Notes: generated by a model from the letters alone, not told the origin. Counted from the first letter of the stretch, positions 8,736-18,251 are shown. The stretch: DNA of 51,802 nt from Cytobacillus depressus (GCF_008923245.1 NZ_WBOS01000024.1:1-51802), one strand, 5' to 3'. A program made the numbers and translations.

Positions 8736-10206
8736 GAGTAGTGCCTCCATTTGTCTTAGATAATTTCTTTTTGTTAACATATTGATAAGTTAAAACACCT
8801 ACAGCCATTAAACTGATTATTAACTGTGGCAATGTACTGTACCAAGAAGGATAAATACCAATAAACGAAACCGTAGGAATACTTTCATTTACTGCTGAGT
8901 TGATGAGACCAGAAAGCTGCAAACTATGAATTCCCGTTCCCATAAATTTAATACATAAATAGAATACGATAATACTTGAAACAAAGAAAAATGGCTTCAA
9001 TGGCAGGAATGAACCTACTTTTAGCATTAAGATTCCAAAAATGACTAAAATACCAATTCCCACTACAATCCCCATTAAAAACTTCTCAATAGGCATTCGA
9101 TTTACCATTCCAATAAGGAAGATGACTGTTTCCAATCCTTCCCTTAAAATGGCTAGGAAAGAAAGAACTGCAAATGAAATTAATTTTCCATTACTAATGG
9201 CTTTCTCTGTTTTTCCTTTGATGAAACTGTTCCAGTTTTTCATATTGGAATTTCTATGTAGCCAGTAACTTACATATAGCAGCATAATGCTAGCGATTAC
9301 CCCAGACCAACCATTAATCAGAAAGTTATTTTCTCCAAAAGATATAGCTTTTAGAAAGTAGGTTACTAACAGTCCAATTAACATACTGACTAGTAATCCG
9401 GATATTGTACCTCCCCAAATCCACTTTCTACCGTTAGATACTGTTGCTTTCTTTGTGACGGCTAGGAGTGATCCAATGACTAAAAGTGCTTCTACTCCTT
9501 CTCTAATAGGTATAAGTGCTGCATCCCATATCCCATATGAGTCCTTTTGAAGTGGCTCAAGATCAGTAATCATTTGATCTAATATTTTACTAACTTTTGA
9601 GAAATTGTTTTGTTGGATATAGCCTTCTAATAAGACAAGATGTTTCTCAGAATTGTTATATATACTCTGGGACTGACTAACAACATCCCCCTCAACTCCT
9701 AACCAGTCTTTCCTTAGTTGTTGAACTTGTTCTATTGCTTGATTCATATCTTTATTGGAAATCGACTCTTTTGCATTTTTTAATAACGTAATATACGAAG
9801 ACAAACTCATTTTTTCAATTTTATTGGGATGATCATTTAACGTATCATCTGAATAATCTTTTATTGTTTTTGTTAAAGAAGATATGTCTGTTAATGATTT
9901 ATTTTTGTCCTCATTTAGTAGTGATATCGTTAATGCTGCTGTTTTGGATTCAATTTCACTGTAGCCAATAATCGAATCTGAACGAATATCATTTTTTAAT
10001 TTCAAAAATTGATTTTTATAATCATTGAAAGACAAATTTGCCTTTTCTAAATCATCATTGCTCACATCTATTTCTACCTTTTCTAAAAGCGGAATAAGTG
10101 TTTTTATTGCATCTCTTGCAGTATTTTCTTCAGCAAACCCTATTGAAAATATACTAAGTGAAACGAGGTATAGAATGATAACCAGAATATTTACTCTCTT
10201 GAACAA
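8722..10206 (-). CDS. efeU: EfeU, FTR1-family iron permease
   Basis: A 494-residue membrane permease for iron, first gene of efeUOB. A signal-like N-terminus leads into a roughly 200-residue extracellular helical region, then about seven membrane helices. The two iron-binding REXXE motifs are present as REGVE and REGLE. I place the start at TTG 10206 because GAGGTG lies 7 nt upstream; the in-frame extension to 10248 would read through the Fur box and promoter. The extracellular domain is longer than in minimal EfeU and resembles the FTR1 form with an N-terminal helical pair. The regulator is almost certainly Fur. Confidence 0.93.
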   Translation of the reverse strand: MFKRVNILVIILYLVSLSIFSIGFAEENTARDAIKTLIPLLEKVEIDVSNDDLEKANLSFNDYKNQFLKLKNDIRSDSIIGYSEIESKTAALTISLLNEDKNKSLTDISSLTKTIKDYSDDTLNDHPNKIEKMSLSSYITLLKNAKESISNKDMNQAIEQVQQLRKDWLGVEGDVVSQSQSIYNNSEKHLVLLEGYIQQNNFSKVSKILDQMITDLEPLQKDSYGIWDAALIPIREGVEALLVIGSLLAVTKKATVSNGRKWIWGGTISGLLVSMLIGLLVTYFLKAISFGENNFLINGWSGVIASIMLLYVSYWLHRNSNMKNWNSFIKGKTEKAISNGKLISFAVLSFLAILREGLETVIFLIGMVNRMPIEKFLMGIVVGIGILVIFGILMLKVGSFLPLKPFFFVSSIIVFYLCIKFMGTGIHSLQLSGLINSAVNESIPTVSFIGIYPSWYSTLPQLIISLMAVGVLTYQYVNKKKLSKTNGGTTHEVK

Positions 10207-10232
10207 TTTGAGGCACCTCACATAAATGCAAA

Positions 10233-10247
10233 TGAAAATCAATATCA
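10233..10247 (-). promoter_or_regulatory. Fur box of efeUOB
   Basis: On the minus strand TGATATT G ATTTTCA matches the 7-1-7 Fur consensus TGATAAT N ATTATCA at 12 of 14 positions, the two mismatches being symmetrical. It lies just downstream of the -10 hexamer, where a bound repressor would block transcription. Confidence 0.85.
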
Positions 10248-10249
10248 TT

Positions 10250-10279
10250 ATTATCTTATGTAAAATATTTATTTGTCAA
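10250..10279 (-). promoter_or_regulatory. Sigma-A promoter of efeUOB
   Basis: Consensus TTGACA (10274-10279) and GATAAT (10250-10255) on the minus strand with an 18-bp spacer, immediately upstream of the Fur box. Confidence 0.8.
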
Positions 10280-10830
10280 TATCGTAGTTCTTTCCAAAGT
10301 TGAATACCTATATATTATTTAATTTCATTATTTCATAGATTACTCGTTTTACTTGTCTTCTTTATTTTGTGGCGAAAACGATGTGCTACTTACAATTTCA
10401 AGTTGTGGGCGTAAAACTATTAATGTCTTTTGACATAAAAATTCCTCCGTATGCCTGATATTTTAGTTGGCGAATCAAAAATCCTTTTGCCCCGAATACT
10501 AGGCTATAAACTTTTTGGAACCCTACGCCTAGCCTTTTCAACAAAAAAAATACCCAAAGCGGTAGAGAAAATCCGATAATAATCTATTTCTGCTGATTTA
10601 AAAAAATAATTATATTTTTGTACCTTAGAGAAAAAATTCCATGTAACTTAATTGATAAAAAGTTGCATTCGTTTTATTAAAAATAATAGACTTGTTCTCT
10701 TCCTCCCTGCTACGCTATTTTTTATCATTTTATGTTACATTCAAAAGCGCTATTTTAATTGACTTTATAGGGTACCAACAGCAAAAACGCATATCTACAA
10801 CGTAAAAGAAATAAAGAAATAAAAAAATAA
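10280..10830. other. Gene-free stretch
   Basis: No open frame that I can support on either strand. It is AT-rich. CTAGGC and GCCTAG form an inverted repeat near 10501-10534, and a half-copy of the dispersed repeat may lie near 10540. The stretch sits upstream of the efe promoter and downstream of the small membrane gene at 10990. Confidence 0.5.
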
Positions 10831-10831
10831 A

Positions 10832-10876
10832 AAGCCAAATTTCTCAATTTAAATGCTGAGAAATTTGGCTTTATCG
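10832..10876. terminator. Strong bidirectional terminator
   Basis: AAAGCCAAATTTCTCA and TGAGAAATTTGGCTTT form a 16-bp stem with a 10-nt loop and a long A/T tract on the left. In the minus direction it would end the transcript of the gene at 10990-11232. Confidence 0.8.
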
Positions 10877-10878
10877 TT

Positions 10879-10906
10879 ACTCCATTAAAGCGCCCTTTAG
10901 TGGAGT
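10879..10906. repeat. Minimal palindromic repeat, arm ACTCCATTAAAG
   Basis: ACTCCATTAAAG and CTTTAGTGGAGT pair over 12 bp (one T-G) around CGCC. It is a deleted form of the dispersed repeat with the inner hairpin missing. Confidence 0.65.
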
Positions 10907-10989
10907 TAGAAAGGCTTTAAGATATTATCCAATTAATTAAGTAACTGAAGAAGAATTAAAACAATTATCCAACTTAATACGGTAATGCC

Positions 10990-11232
10990 TTAAAAAGAAT
11001 TTCTAATTTTATTTCGTGTATCTTTAGTAAGGCTCTTTAAGTATCGGCGAGTTACTAACCCAATTGACCATGCAACAATAATGTTTAAAGCTAGAATAGT
11101 TATAAACCTTACATTAGGGATTGTATCACTAAATGCAGTTATAATTAAATCGTTTAAACCAAAATATAAAAGTAAAATAAGTGCTATTCCGTAACCACTT
11201 AAAAACCATAGGCTATTTTTATTTTTAGTCAT
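10990..11232 (-). CDS. Small two-helix membrane protein
   Basis: An 80-residue hypothetical protein with two membrane segments (about 8-25 and 42-60) and a strongly basic C-terminus (RRYLKSLTKDTRNK) that should be cytoplasmic. ATG 11232 follows GGGAGGG, a strong ribosome binding site. No family is recognised. It is monocistronic, ending towards the terminator at 10832-10876. Confidence 0.7.
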   Translation of the reverse strand: MTKNKNSLWFLSGYGIALILLLYFGLNDLIITAFSDTIPNVRFITILALNIIVAWSIGLVTRRYLKSLTKDTRNKIRNSF

Positions 11233-11572
11233 TATGTCCCTCCCTATAATTATAATAATATTACACTTTTCAACTATCCTCCCCGTTACTTTAAGTACAT
11301 TTCTTCACAATATCTTCCTAATTTTAGCATAATACCGTAACTGTTCCTCCACAATCTGGCACTTTCCATGAAGAAAAACGCTTTCCTTATTTCAGAAAAG
11401 CGCGCGTTTAAGGCAAAACAAAAGATTATAAAAAGACATGGTGTTGGTTGCTTCAAATAGTAATTGAGAATAAATCAAAGCATTGTTCATCTTATGAAAG
11501 AGAATAGTAATTAGGCTTAGAGATACTTTCTTCAACTAACGATGCACATCGTTTCATTTTGTTTTTCAATGT
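11233..11572. other. Repeat-filled gap
   Basis: Contains a CCGTTACTTTAAGTACA-type element at 11283-11312 and a long-form dispersed repeat at about 11346-11410 whose arms no longer match (degenerate copy). No gene is seen. Confidence 0.55.
11346..11412. repeat. Degenerate long-form dispersed repeat
   Basis: The left half CCACAATCTGGCAC and the inner hairpin CGCTTTCC / GAAAAGCGCG are kept, but the right arm reads GTTTAAGG and no longer pairs with the left. A hybrid or decayed copy. Confidence 0.55.
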
Positions 11573-12022
11573 TTAAACTCCAAACTGTTTAAAATGATGG
11601 TCAAGATGCTTGTATATTCCTTTACCCCATTGCTCAGAAGTAAGTTCTCCAAAAAAAGGATGCGGATGAGATGTGCACTTCTCTGGTCCGTTATTTTGGA
11701 AAGTGATAATTTTTTGTTTAAGCTTTTCTTTTTCTGTCTCAAATTCTCTATCATCTGCAATCAAAATGGTTGGAATAGTAGACATATTATGGGGCAATGC
11801 CTTGTCATTGTAAATGATTTGTTTTGCAAACCTCCCTACTATTATTCCTAACCAACTCCTTGGTGGAAAAGAATTTCCCATTGCAATGTCTTGAAAAGAT
11901 GAACAATGCGCTAGCATTTGGGCAACATCCATTTTTCCCCATTGTGGTTGTGAATTTGGACTCAATTTGTCAATACGCTTTAAAACTTCTGCTGTATGCA
12001 TATGATTAAAAATATTTTTCAT
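11573..12022 (-). CDS. DUF1569 (DinB-like fold) protein
   Basis: A 149-residue protein of the DUF1569 family, related in fold to DinB/YfiT four-helix metal-binding proteins. The signatures are PQWGKMDVAQMLAHC in the first third and HPFFGELTSEQWGKGIYKHL near the C-terminus. The His residues in these motifs are candidate metal ligands. Biochemical function is unknown. ATG 12022 follows AAGGGGATAG. It stands alone, divergent from the dlt operon. Confidence 0.85.
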   Translation of the reverse strand: MKNIFNHMHTAEVLKRIDKLSPNSQPQWGKMDVAQMLAHCSSFQDIAMGNSFPPRSWLGIIVGRFAKQIIYNDKALPHNMSTIPTILIADDREFETEKEKLKQKIITFQNNGPEKCTSHPHPFFGELTSEQWGKGIYKHLDHHFKQFGV

Positions 12023-12720
12023 TAGTGCCTATCCCCTTTAATTATAATGAGTCAACCTTCTTAACTTATTTGGCCCGCGGTATTAACTTAATCCCTACTT
12101 TATCGGAACCAATACAATCTAAACGTGAAGTAACAATAAGGTCGTTTAATTTTGAAGTATCAAACTCGCATAGTACCTTAATTCTTGCAATAAAAAGTTT
12201 GGCGATAGCTTTATTATTTAAGAATTTTGCTTAATCGTATCTTCTACATAATTAAGAAAATTACTGTATATACATCCCGATACAGTAATTTTGCAATGCC
12301 TTTTAAATCATCTTTTTTCAATTTTGCTCTAATTAAGAAACCAAGCATAGGATGGCTTTTCTCCTTTATCAATTTTCTCTTAATGCAGCCATGCTAATTA
12401 AAACTCTGATTTCCCAAACCTACCCCTTAAATAATAAAGACGCGTTCCTAAATAAACGTGCCCTTTTATTGAATAAGCTGCTCTTTATTGCACGTTTTAC
12501 AGAACAGTTCACACGGGAAACATTCGCCTTATTCCCATTTGTTTACTATGATTAAACCTAAATGCTCTTCCCATATTTCATTACTCTGCATGAATCTATT
12601 TCTTTTATTAACTAATAATAAGCAAATGAAAACAGTTTGTCCCAAAATCCTAAAGAAAGTAAATAATTCGCTTAAATAATGAATTACTATTTCAATTTTA
12701 ATGGAAGTGATGTTTAAGTC
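12023..12720. other. Divergent intergenic region ahead of dlt
   Basis: Contains a perfect 13-bp inverted repeat at 12258-12293 (AAAATTACTGTAT / ATACAGTAATTTT) and a degenerate dispersed-repeat copy around 12421-12478. Several plus-strand frames here lack ribosome binding sites and protein-like composition. The dlt promoter must lie at the right end, but I cannot assign its hexamers. No convincing extracytoplasmic-function sigma promoter was seen. Confidence 0.5.
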
Positions 12721-12852
12721 ATGTTTAACAATAATAAAAAAGCGAATAGCTTTGTCCTTTACTTATATTATTTATTCATCCTGCTTTTACTATTTTTTAT
12801 GTATGGCTTTAGTGATGCCAATGCCGGGGCCTATATATACACTGAATTTTAA
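12721..12852 (+). CDS. dltX: DltX, small protein of teichoic acid D-alanylation
   Basis: A 43-residue single-span membrane protein (NSFVLYLYYLFILLLLFF core) ending in the conserved type of tail GAYIYTEF. DltX is the short peptide encoded at the head of dlt operons. In other Firmicutes its C-terminal motif takes part in transfer of D-alanine by the DltB/DltD membrane machinery. A GGAAGTG sequence precedes the ATG by 11 nt. It ends 18 nt before dltA, so it is co-transcribed. Confidence 0.9.
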   Translation: MFNNNKKANSFVLYLYYLFILLLLFFMYGFSDANAGAYIYTEF

Positions 12853-12870
12853 AAGTGGAGGTGTTTTCTA

Positions 12871-14385
12871 ATGAGAATGTTATCTATTATAAAGGATTTT
12901 GCATTCACACAACCAGAAGCAGTGGCATTTATTTCACCAAACAAGAAAATTACATATGGTGAACTTTGGCGGAAGTCGGAACAAGTATCCACGTATTTAT
13001 TAAAACAAAACATGAGGCCAGACTCACCGATTATAGTTTATGGCCACATGGAACCAGAGATGCTTGTCTCTTTTTTGGGAAGTGTAAAGTCTGGACATGC
13101 CTATATTCCTATTGATCTTTCGGTTCCATTGGAAAGAATCGAACGAATCATCAAAAGTTCTCAGGCAGAAATCATAATAAATGCTTCTGGAAGTCCATTG
13201 AACTTTGAAAGTTCATCTATTCTAAATATTACTATGGATGATATAGAAATATTTCCTTCCGTATTGAAAGAAGTAGAACAAGAATATTGGGTAAAAGAAG
13301 ACGAAAATTTTTATATTATCTATACTTCCGGAAGTACTGGCAATCCAAAGGGTGTTCAAATTTCAGCCAATAATCTTCAAAGTTTTATTGATTGGATGGT
13401 AGAAGACTTCCCAATTAAAGGAGGATTTTGCTTTTTAAATCAAGCGCCATTCTCCTTTGATCTCTCGGTAATGGATCTTTACCCCTGCCTTGCAACAGGA
13501 GGAAGTCTCTATGCTATTACAAAAGAGATGATCGCTAAACCCAAAATGTTGTTTGAAGCCTTAATACAATCAAACATTCAGGTTTGGACTTCTACCCCAT
13601 CATTTGTGCAAATGTGCTTAATGGATCCATCTTTTAATCAAGAATTGCTTCCGGAATTAACGGTTTTCTTATTTTGCGGCGAGATTTTAACCGTACCTAT
13701 TTCCCAGCAATTGATGGAACGATTTCCAATGGCAAAGGTTTATAATACATATGGTCCAACTGAAGCGACAGTTGCGGTCACATATGTGGAAATAACGAAA
13801 GAAATTCTCAACCAGTATTCACCCCTCCCAATTGGAAGAGCAAAAAAAGATACGAAGTTGTTGTTGCTTAATGAAGAAGGGCAAGAGGTTCCAGAGGGAG
13901 AGAAGGGGGAAATCATTATAGTCGGCCCTAGTGTCAGCAAAGGATATTTGGGCCAAGCAGAACTAACAGAAAAATCATTTTACAGTATCAATGGTGAACA
14001 AGCCTATAGAACTGGTGATGAAGGCATAATGGAAAAGGATCTGCTTTTCTATAAGGGCAGGATTGATTTTCAAATTAAATTACATGGGTACCGCATGGAG
14101 TTAGAAGAGATTGAACAGCATATAGCCAATTCAAATTATGTCAAAACGGTTATGGTTATTCCCGTTTATAAAGAGGACAAGATAGAATATTTAACAGCTG
14201 CCATTGTTCCTGCTAAACATGAATTTGAAAGGGAATATCAGCTAACAGGTGCAATAAAAAAAGACCTTGTCGATAAACTTCCAGCTTATATGATTCCGAG
14301 AAAGTTTGTATGTTTTCAAGAGCTACCTATGACTCCTAATGGAAAAATTGACCGAAAGCGTATTAAAGAAAAGGTACTGCTATGA
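12871..14385 (+). CDS. dltA: DltA, D-alanine--D-alanyl carrier protein ligase
   Basis: A 504-residue cytoplasmic adenylation enzyme of the ANL superfamily. It activates D-alanine with ATP and loads it on the phosphopantetheine arm of DltC. The P-loop YTSGSTGNPKG is at about 151-161, the aspartate-containing YRTGDEG motif near 390, and the catalytic lysine lies in the C-terminal motif PNGKIDRK. Length matches the family. ATG 12871 follows GTGGAGGTG. The stop overlaps the dltB start (ATGA). D-alanylation lowers cell-wall negative charge and raises resistance to cationic peptides. Confidence 0.97.
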   Translation: MRMLSIIKDFAFTQPEAVAFISPNKKITYGELWRKSEQVSTYLLKQNMRPDSPIIVYGHMEPEMLVSFLGSVKSGHAYIPIDLSVPLERIERIIKSSQAEIIINASGSPLNFESSSILNITMDDIEIFPSVLKEVEQEYWVKEDENFYIIYTSGSTGNPKGVQISANNLQSFIDWMVEDFPIKGGFCFLNQAPFSFDLSVMDLYPCLATGGSLYAITKEMIAKPKMLFEALIQSNIQVWTSTPSFVQMCLMDPSFNQELLPELTVFLFCGEILTVPISQQLMERFPMAKVYNTYGPTEATVAVTYVEITKEILNQYSPLPIGRAKKDTKLLLLNEEGQEVPEGEKGEIIIVGPSVSKGYLGQAELTEKSFYSINGEQAYRTGDEGIMEKDLLFYKGRIDFQIKLHGYRMELEEIEQHIANSNYVKTVMVIPVYKEDKIEYLTAAIVPAKHEFEREYQLTGAIKKDLVDKLPAYMIPRKFVCFQELPMTPNGKIDRKRIKEKVLL

Positions 14386-15548
14386 CACCATATGGTTCAT
14401 TTCTGTTCTTTATTATCACAGCCATTCTTTTAGCACCAACTGTCATCCTTGGTCTAAATGGGAAACAATTTCGGACCTATAATCTATTCGTAACGCTAAT
14501 CTTTCTGGCACTAATCTTTTCATCAAATTTGCGAGAAACCTATGCGCTAATCTTTTTTACGATTTGGCAAGTGTTATTAATAAAAGGCTATATTGCCTAT
14601 CGGAAAAAAGCTAACAGCGGGGTCGTTTTTTGTTTAGCTGTCATTCTTTCGCTGATCCCGCTTCTAATATCTAAATTATCACCCTATCTATTCATTCAAA
14701 ATTTGTGGGGATTTCTTGGTATATCGTATCTTACATTTAAAGGCGTTCAAATGATTATGGAAACTAGGGATGGATTAATTAAAAACCAGATTCCGATTGT
14801 CCGCTTGCTGTATTTTATTCTTTTCTTCCCAACAATCTCTTCTGGACCGATTGATCGGTACCGCAGGTTTGAAAAGGATGTAAATGAAGATATCCCCTGT
14901 GAAAGATATAAGCTTTTTCTGTACGAAGGAATCAATAATATCTTTCTCGGTTTTCTTTATAAATTCATCATTGGATATTCCATTAATCACTATATCATCG
15001 TCAAACTTGGATTGATTACACATAGCGCTTTCCAACATCATCTTTTTTATATGTATGCATATAGTTTTTATTTATTTTTTGACTTTGCAGGATATAGTGC
15101 TTTTGCAATTGGAATCAGCTATATTATGGGAGTTAAAACTCCGGAAAACTTTAATAAACCCTTTATCAGCCGAAATATAAAGGACTTTTGGAATCGTTGG
15201 CATATGACACTTTCTTTTTGGTTTAGAGATTATGTGTTTATGCGGTTTGTCTATTGGATTCATAAGAAAAAATGGATTAAAAATCGTCAAATCATTTCTA
15301 ATTCAGGTTATATCTTGTTGTTTCTATTAATGGGATTTTGGCATGGGCTAGAAATTCAGTATATTCTTTACGGAATATACCACGCCTTATTAATGGTTGT
15401 ATATAATTCGTTTGAACAAGTTAATAAAAGACGCAAATGGTGGCCGCAAAATAAATTTACTCATATTGTATCTGTTGTCATCACGTTCCACTTAATATGC
15501 TTTGGATTCTATATTTTTTCAGGATACTTTATTCATAAGGGAGTATGA
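14382..15548 (+). CDS. dltB: DltB, MBOAT-family D-alanyl transfer protein
   Basis: A 388-residue polytopic membrane O-acyltransferase with about eleven helices, thought to pass D-alanine from DltC across the membrane. MBOAT hallmarks are present: RNIKDFWNRWHMTLSFWFRD and the active-site His in MGFWHGLEIQYI. It overlaps dltA by 4 nt and ends 5 nt before the preferred dltC start, so the genes are coupled. Confidence 0.96.
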   Translation: MTPYGSFLFFIITAILLAPTVILGLNGKQFRTYNLFVTLIFLALIFSSNLRETYALIFFTIWQVLLIKGYIAYRKKANSGVVFCLAVILSLIPLLISKLSPYLFIQNLWGFLGISYLTFKGVQMIMETRDGLIKNQIPIVRLLYFILFFPTISSGPIDRYRRFEKDVNEDIPCERYKLFLYEGINNIFLGFLYKFIIGYSINHYIIVKLGLITHSAFQHHLFYMYAYSFYLFFDFAGYSAFAIGISYIMGVKTPENFNKPFISRNIKDFWNRWHMTLSFWFRDYVFMRFVYWIHKKKWIKNRQIISNSGYILLFLLMGFWHGLEIQYILYGIYHALLMVVYNSFEQVNKRRKWWPQNKFTHIVSVVITFHLICFGFYIFSGYFIHKGV

Positions 15549-15553
15549 TTCAA

Positions 15554-15790
15554 ATGACATTTACCGATCAAGTTATCGCATTAGTAGCAGAAGTTTGCCA
15601 AGACGATATCATTAAGGATGATCCAAATATTGATTTATTTGATGCCGGGCTCCTTGATTCCTTCGGGACTGTAGAACTGCTTGTCCTAATAGAAGAACGT
15701 TTTGGGATTAACGTACCTATTACTGAATTTGATCGTGAGACTTGGGCTACACCTCGTAAAATTGCTGAGCGATTAGCTGATTTTAAATGA
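15554..15790 (+). CDS. dltC: DltC, D-alanyl carrier protein
   Basis: A 78-residue acyl-carrier-type protein that receives D-alanine from DltA and delivers it to DltB. The phosphopantetheine attachment is Ser36 in GLLDSFGTVELL. I choose ATG 15554 over the in-frame ATG 15545 because GGGAGT then stands 9 nt upstream and the protein has the standard 78 residues. The earlier ATG sits immediately against that sequence and overlaps the dltB stop. Its stop overlaps the dltD start. Confidence 0.95.
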   Translation: MTFTDQVIALVAEVCQDDIIKDDPNIDLFDAGLLDSFGTVELLVLIEERFGINVPITEFDRETWATPRKIAERLADFK

Positions 15791-16959
15791 AAAAGGCTTT
15801 ATTTTCACCAATGATTTTTGCTTTTCTTACCCTTTTTATTCTGATTATTATTCCAAATAGCTGGGTTGAACGTATCATTCCGGAACAAAGGGTAAGTGAA
15901 GCCGCAACAGAATTAAATCCATTTATGTTTCAAGGAAAATATGTTCAAACGAAAATGCTACAGGATGATCGTTACTTGCCAATATATGGCTCTTCAGAAT
16001 TAGCTAGGCTTGATCGGTTTCATCCAGCCAATTATTTCGTAGAAAATGATGATGGGTTCACTCCTTTTCTCATTGGACGCGGGGGATCAATATCATTAAT
16101 TCATTTTCTCAACTTTGCTGAGCATATCGACCAACTTAAAGGAAAGAAACTTGTATTTATCTTATCTCCACAGTGGTTTAAACCTCATGGGGCCGATCTA
16201 TCACACTTCGTTCCAAACTTTTCGATTCTTCAGGGATATGATCTTGCTTTTAACAATAAGATTGACCCCGAGGTAAAAAAGATGGCGATTAAACGATTGT
16301 TACAATTTAAGCCAGTGAAGGATGATTTCATGCTTACAGCCCTGTATAAAGCGGAAATTTCTAATAACCCTTCGGATAAGAGAAAAGCAGCTCTGACTCG
16401 TCCATTTGCCTATATATATAGATCGATCCTCGAGAAAAAAGATTTGTATTACACCTTGTTAGGTGGGATTCCCCGCAAACGGGATATCAGTCCGAAGGTA
16501 CAGGATAAATCCTGGGAGGAACTAAAACATCAAGCAAACTTAATAGGTAAGCAGGATTCGACAAATAATCGCTTTTTCATCATTGATTCTAAATACAATC
16601 ATATTAAACATCTCGTGCCTTCTTTGAAAGATACAAAAATAGGTGCTTCATACGGAAAATCTGTTGAATATCTAGATTTTCAGCTTGTACTTGATCTTTT
16701 AAAACAATCAGAGGCAAAGCCACTATTCATTTCGGTTCCGGTCAATGGGACTTGGTACGATTATACCGGTTTTCCAAAGCAAGGTCGAACGGCTTATTAC
16801 AAACGGATTAAACAGCAGATTGAGGCACACGGTTTTCCGATAGCTGATTTTTCCGACCACGAATACGATCCTTATTTTATGAAGGATACCATTCATATTG
16901 GTTGGAAAGGCTGGGTATATGTAGACAAAGCAATTAAAGATTTTTACGATGCAAATTAA
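15787..16959 (+). CDS. dltD: DltD, teichoic acid D-alanyltransferase
   Basis: A 390-residue protein with one N-terminal membrane anchor (about 8-25) and an extracellular SGNH-like domain. The nucleophile region reads IYGSSELARLD with Ser70 as the likely catalytic residue, and the C-terminal DTIHIGWKGW supplies the Asp and His. It completes D-alanyl transfer to lipoteichoic acid outside the cell. It overlaps dltC by 4 nt and is the last operon gene. No clear terminator is visible before the transposase remnant. Confidence 0.95.
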   Translation: MKKALFSPMIFAFLTLFILIIIPNSWVERIIPEQRVSEAATELNPFMFQGKYVQTKMLQDDRYLPIYGSSELARLDRFHPANYFVENDDGFTPFLIGRGGSISLIHFLNFAEHIDQLKGKKLVFILSPQWFKPHGADLSHFVPNFSILQGYDLAFNNKIDPEVKKMAIKRLLQFKPVKDDFMLTALYKAEISNNPSDKRKAALTRPFAYIYRSILEKKDLYYTLLGGIPRKRDISPKVQDKSWEELKHQANLIGKQDSTNNRFFIIDSKYNHIKHLVPSLKDTKIGASYGKSVEYLDFQLVLDLLKQSEAKPLFISVPVNGTWYDYTGFPKQGRTAYYKRIKQQIEAHGFPIADFSDHEYDPYFMKDTIHIGWKGWVYVDKAIKDFYDAN

Positions 16960-17038
16960 GCATTTGAGTAGTGGCTATTTTTACATCCCCTCAAAAGAGA
17001 AGGTTTTCAAAATGAAAAAGCCCGATTCCTAACTAAAG

Positions 17039-17256
17039 TGTACCCTTTGTAAAGGACAAAAAAAAGCCTAGGAAATTTTAAGAAGATGATCTCTGTATTG
17101 AACAGGGGTCAGCTTCTTTAAATTCCACTGGTATCTATAGTTATTGTAATAAGTCATATATTGTTTAATTTCTTTTCTTAACTCATCTAGACTTGTACAT
17201 GCTTTAATAGAGGACTCGTCTTTAAGATGGCCGAAAAATGATTCCTGTTTCGTCAT
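17039..17256 (-). pseudogene. IS3-family (IS150-like) transposase 3' remnant
   Basis: The 62 codons encode the end of an IS3-type integrase-core protein: ESFFGHLKDE, then the YYNNYRYQWNLKKLTPVQYR motif of the OrfB C-terminus. The first residues MTKQ are not family-like, so the element is broken just before ESFF. Beyond the stop, TGTACCC at 17039 on the plus strand looks like the terminal inverted repeat of the element. No left part or OrfA remains in the window. Confidence 0.85.
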
Positions 17257-17366
17257 TCAAACAATCTCGTCCTTAACATTAAGAAAGAACGTAATTCTTG
17301 CTGCAGAATGGCGCCCTTAAATGGGAGATCGTTTCAAAGACGTCATTAAGAAAAATCGTTAGTTTA

Positions 17367-18146
17367 TTAAATCTTTAGCTTTATCGCTCTAGTAGCAATA
17401 AAAGTCTTAATATACTTGTCTAAAATCCTTGTTCCACCAAAATCATCTTCATAAAAACCTGAAATAACAAACCCGGCATGAATTTGTCCTTGGATTTGGT
17501 CTTCCAATGTATGTGCATATTCTATTGTTTGGCTGGAATTGATGTAATCTTGCACTTCATTCTCTGGCAAGTAATCCAATGTCGAAGAAGGTATGGAATG
17601 TTTAACATCAAGAATACCTTTTCTTTCTTGATTATCATCAAAAATCCATAGTAAAGGATTAGTAAAACCAACAATCAAAATACCTCTATTTTTTAACACT
17701 CTTGATACTTCATTCCATACAGGATGAACATCTTTGACAAATAAATTAGAAACGGGGTTAACAATAATATCAAAATATTCATCTTCAAAATCACTAAGGT
17801 CTGACATATCCCCTTGTAATGTTTTTAAAGTTAATCCATCACGTTTCGCTACATTTTCATCTTGTTCTAATTGCTTTTTAGATATATCAGTAACTGTTAC
17901 ATCTGCCCCAGCCGCAGCTAAAACGGGTCCTTGCTGTCCACCACCGGAGGCTAAACAAAGTATTTTTAATCCATCTAAAGTTTCTGGAAACCAATCTCTA
18001 GGAACTGACTTTTCGGTTGTAACAGTGATTTCCCATTCACCAGATTTACTTTTTTCAATAATTTCACTGCTTACAGATCGAGTATATCTTGAACCATCTT
18101 CAACCTTTTTATCCCAAGCGTTACTATTATGTTTTGTTATATCCAT
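17367..18146 (-). CDS. Class I SAM-dependent methyltransferase
   Basis: A 259-residue cytoplasmic methyltransferase. The SAM-binding motif I is ILCLASGGGQQGPVLAAAGA, followed by the acidic strand VTVTDIS and a post-motif GDMSDL. The region FDIIVNPVSNLFVKD takes the place of the usual motif IV. The start is ATG 18146, with GGAGGACTTACA upstream; a frame from 18182 would include the ribosome binding site. The substrate is unknown. The gene stands alone next to repeat debris. Confidence 0.88.
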   Translation of the reverse strand: MDITKHNSNAWDKKVEDGSRYTRSVSSEIIEKSKSGEWEITVTTEKSVPRDWFPETLDGLKILCLASGGGQQGPVLAAAGADVTVTDISKKQLEQDENVAKRDGLTLKTLQGDMSDLSDFEDEYFDIIVNPVSNLFVKDVHPVWNEVSRVLKNRGILIVGFTNPLLWIFDDNQERKGILDVKHSIPSSTLDYLPENEVQDYINSSQTIEYAHTLEDQIQGQIHAGFVISGFYEDDFGGTRILDKYIKTFIATRAIKLKI

Positions 18147-18251
18147 TGTAAGTCCTCCTTCTCCCAAACTTATAGGCTGCATTTAAATAAAACATTAGCA
18201 ACTATTGATGTGTCATCTGCTTAAAGTATACTGTCCCTCGTGAAAAATTCC

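Noticed and set aside
10207..10248. N-terminal extension of EfeU
   Set aside because: Lies across the Fur box; TTG 10206 has a well-placed ribosome binding site.
11566..11760. Leftward 64-codon frame inside the DUF1569 gene
   Set aside because: Overlaps the convincing DUF1569 frame on the same strand in another phase.
12025..12234. Rightward 69-codon frame ahead of dlt
   Set aside because: No ribosome binding site; likely chance in AT-rich DNA.
12352..12555. Rightward 67-codon frame overlapping a repeat copy
   Set aside because: Part of it is the dispersed repeat itself; no ribosome binding site.
12600..12720. Extracytoplasmic-function sigma promoter for dlt
   Set aside because: GGAAAC-like sequence is present further upstream but no matching CGTC -10 at the right distance.
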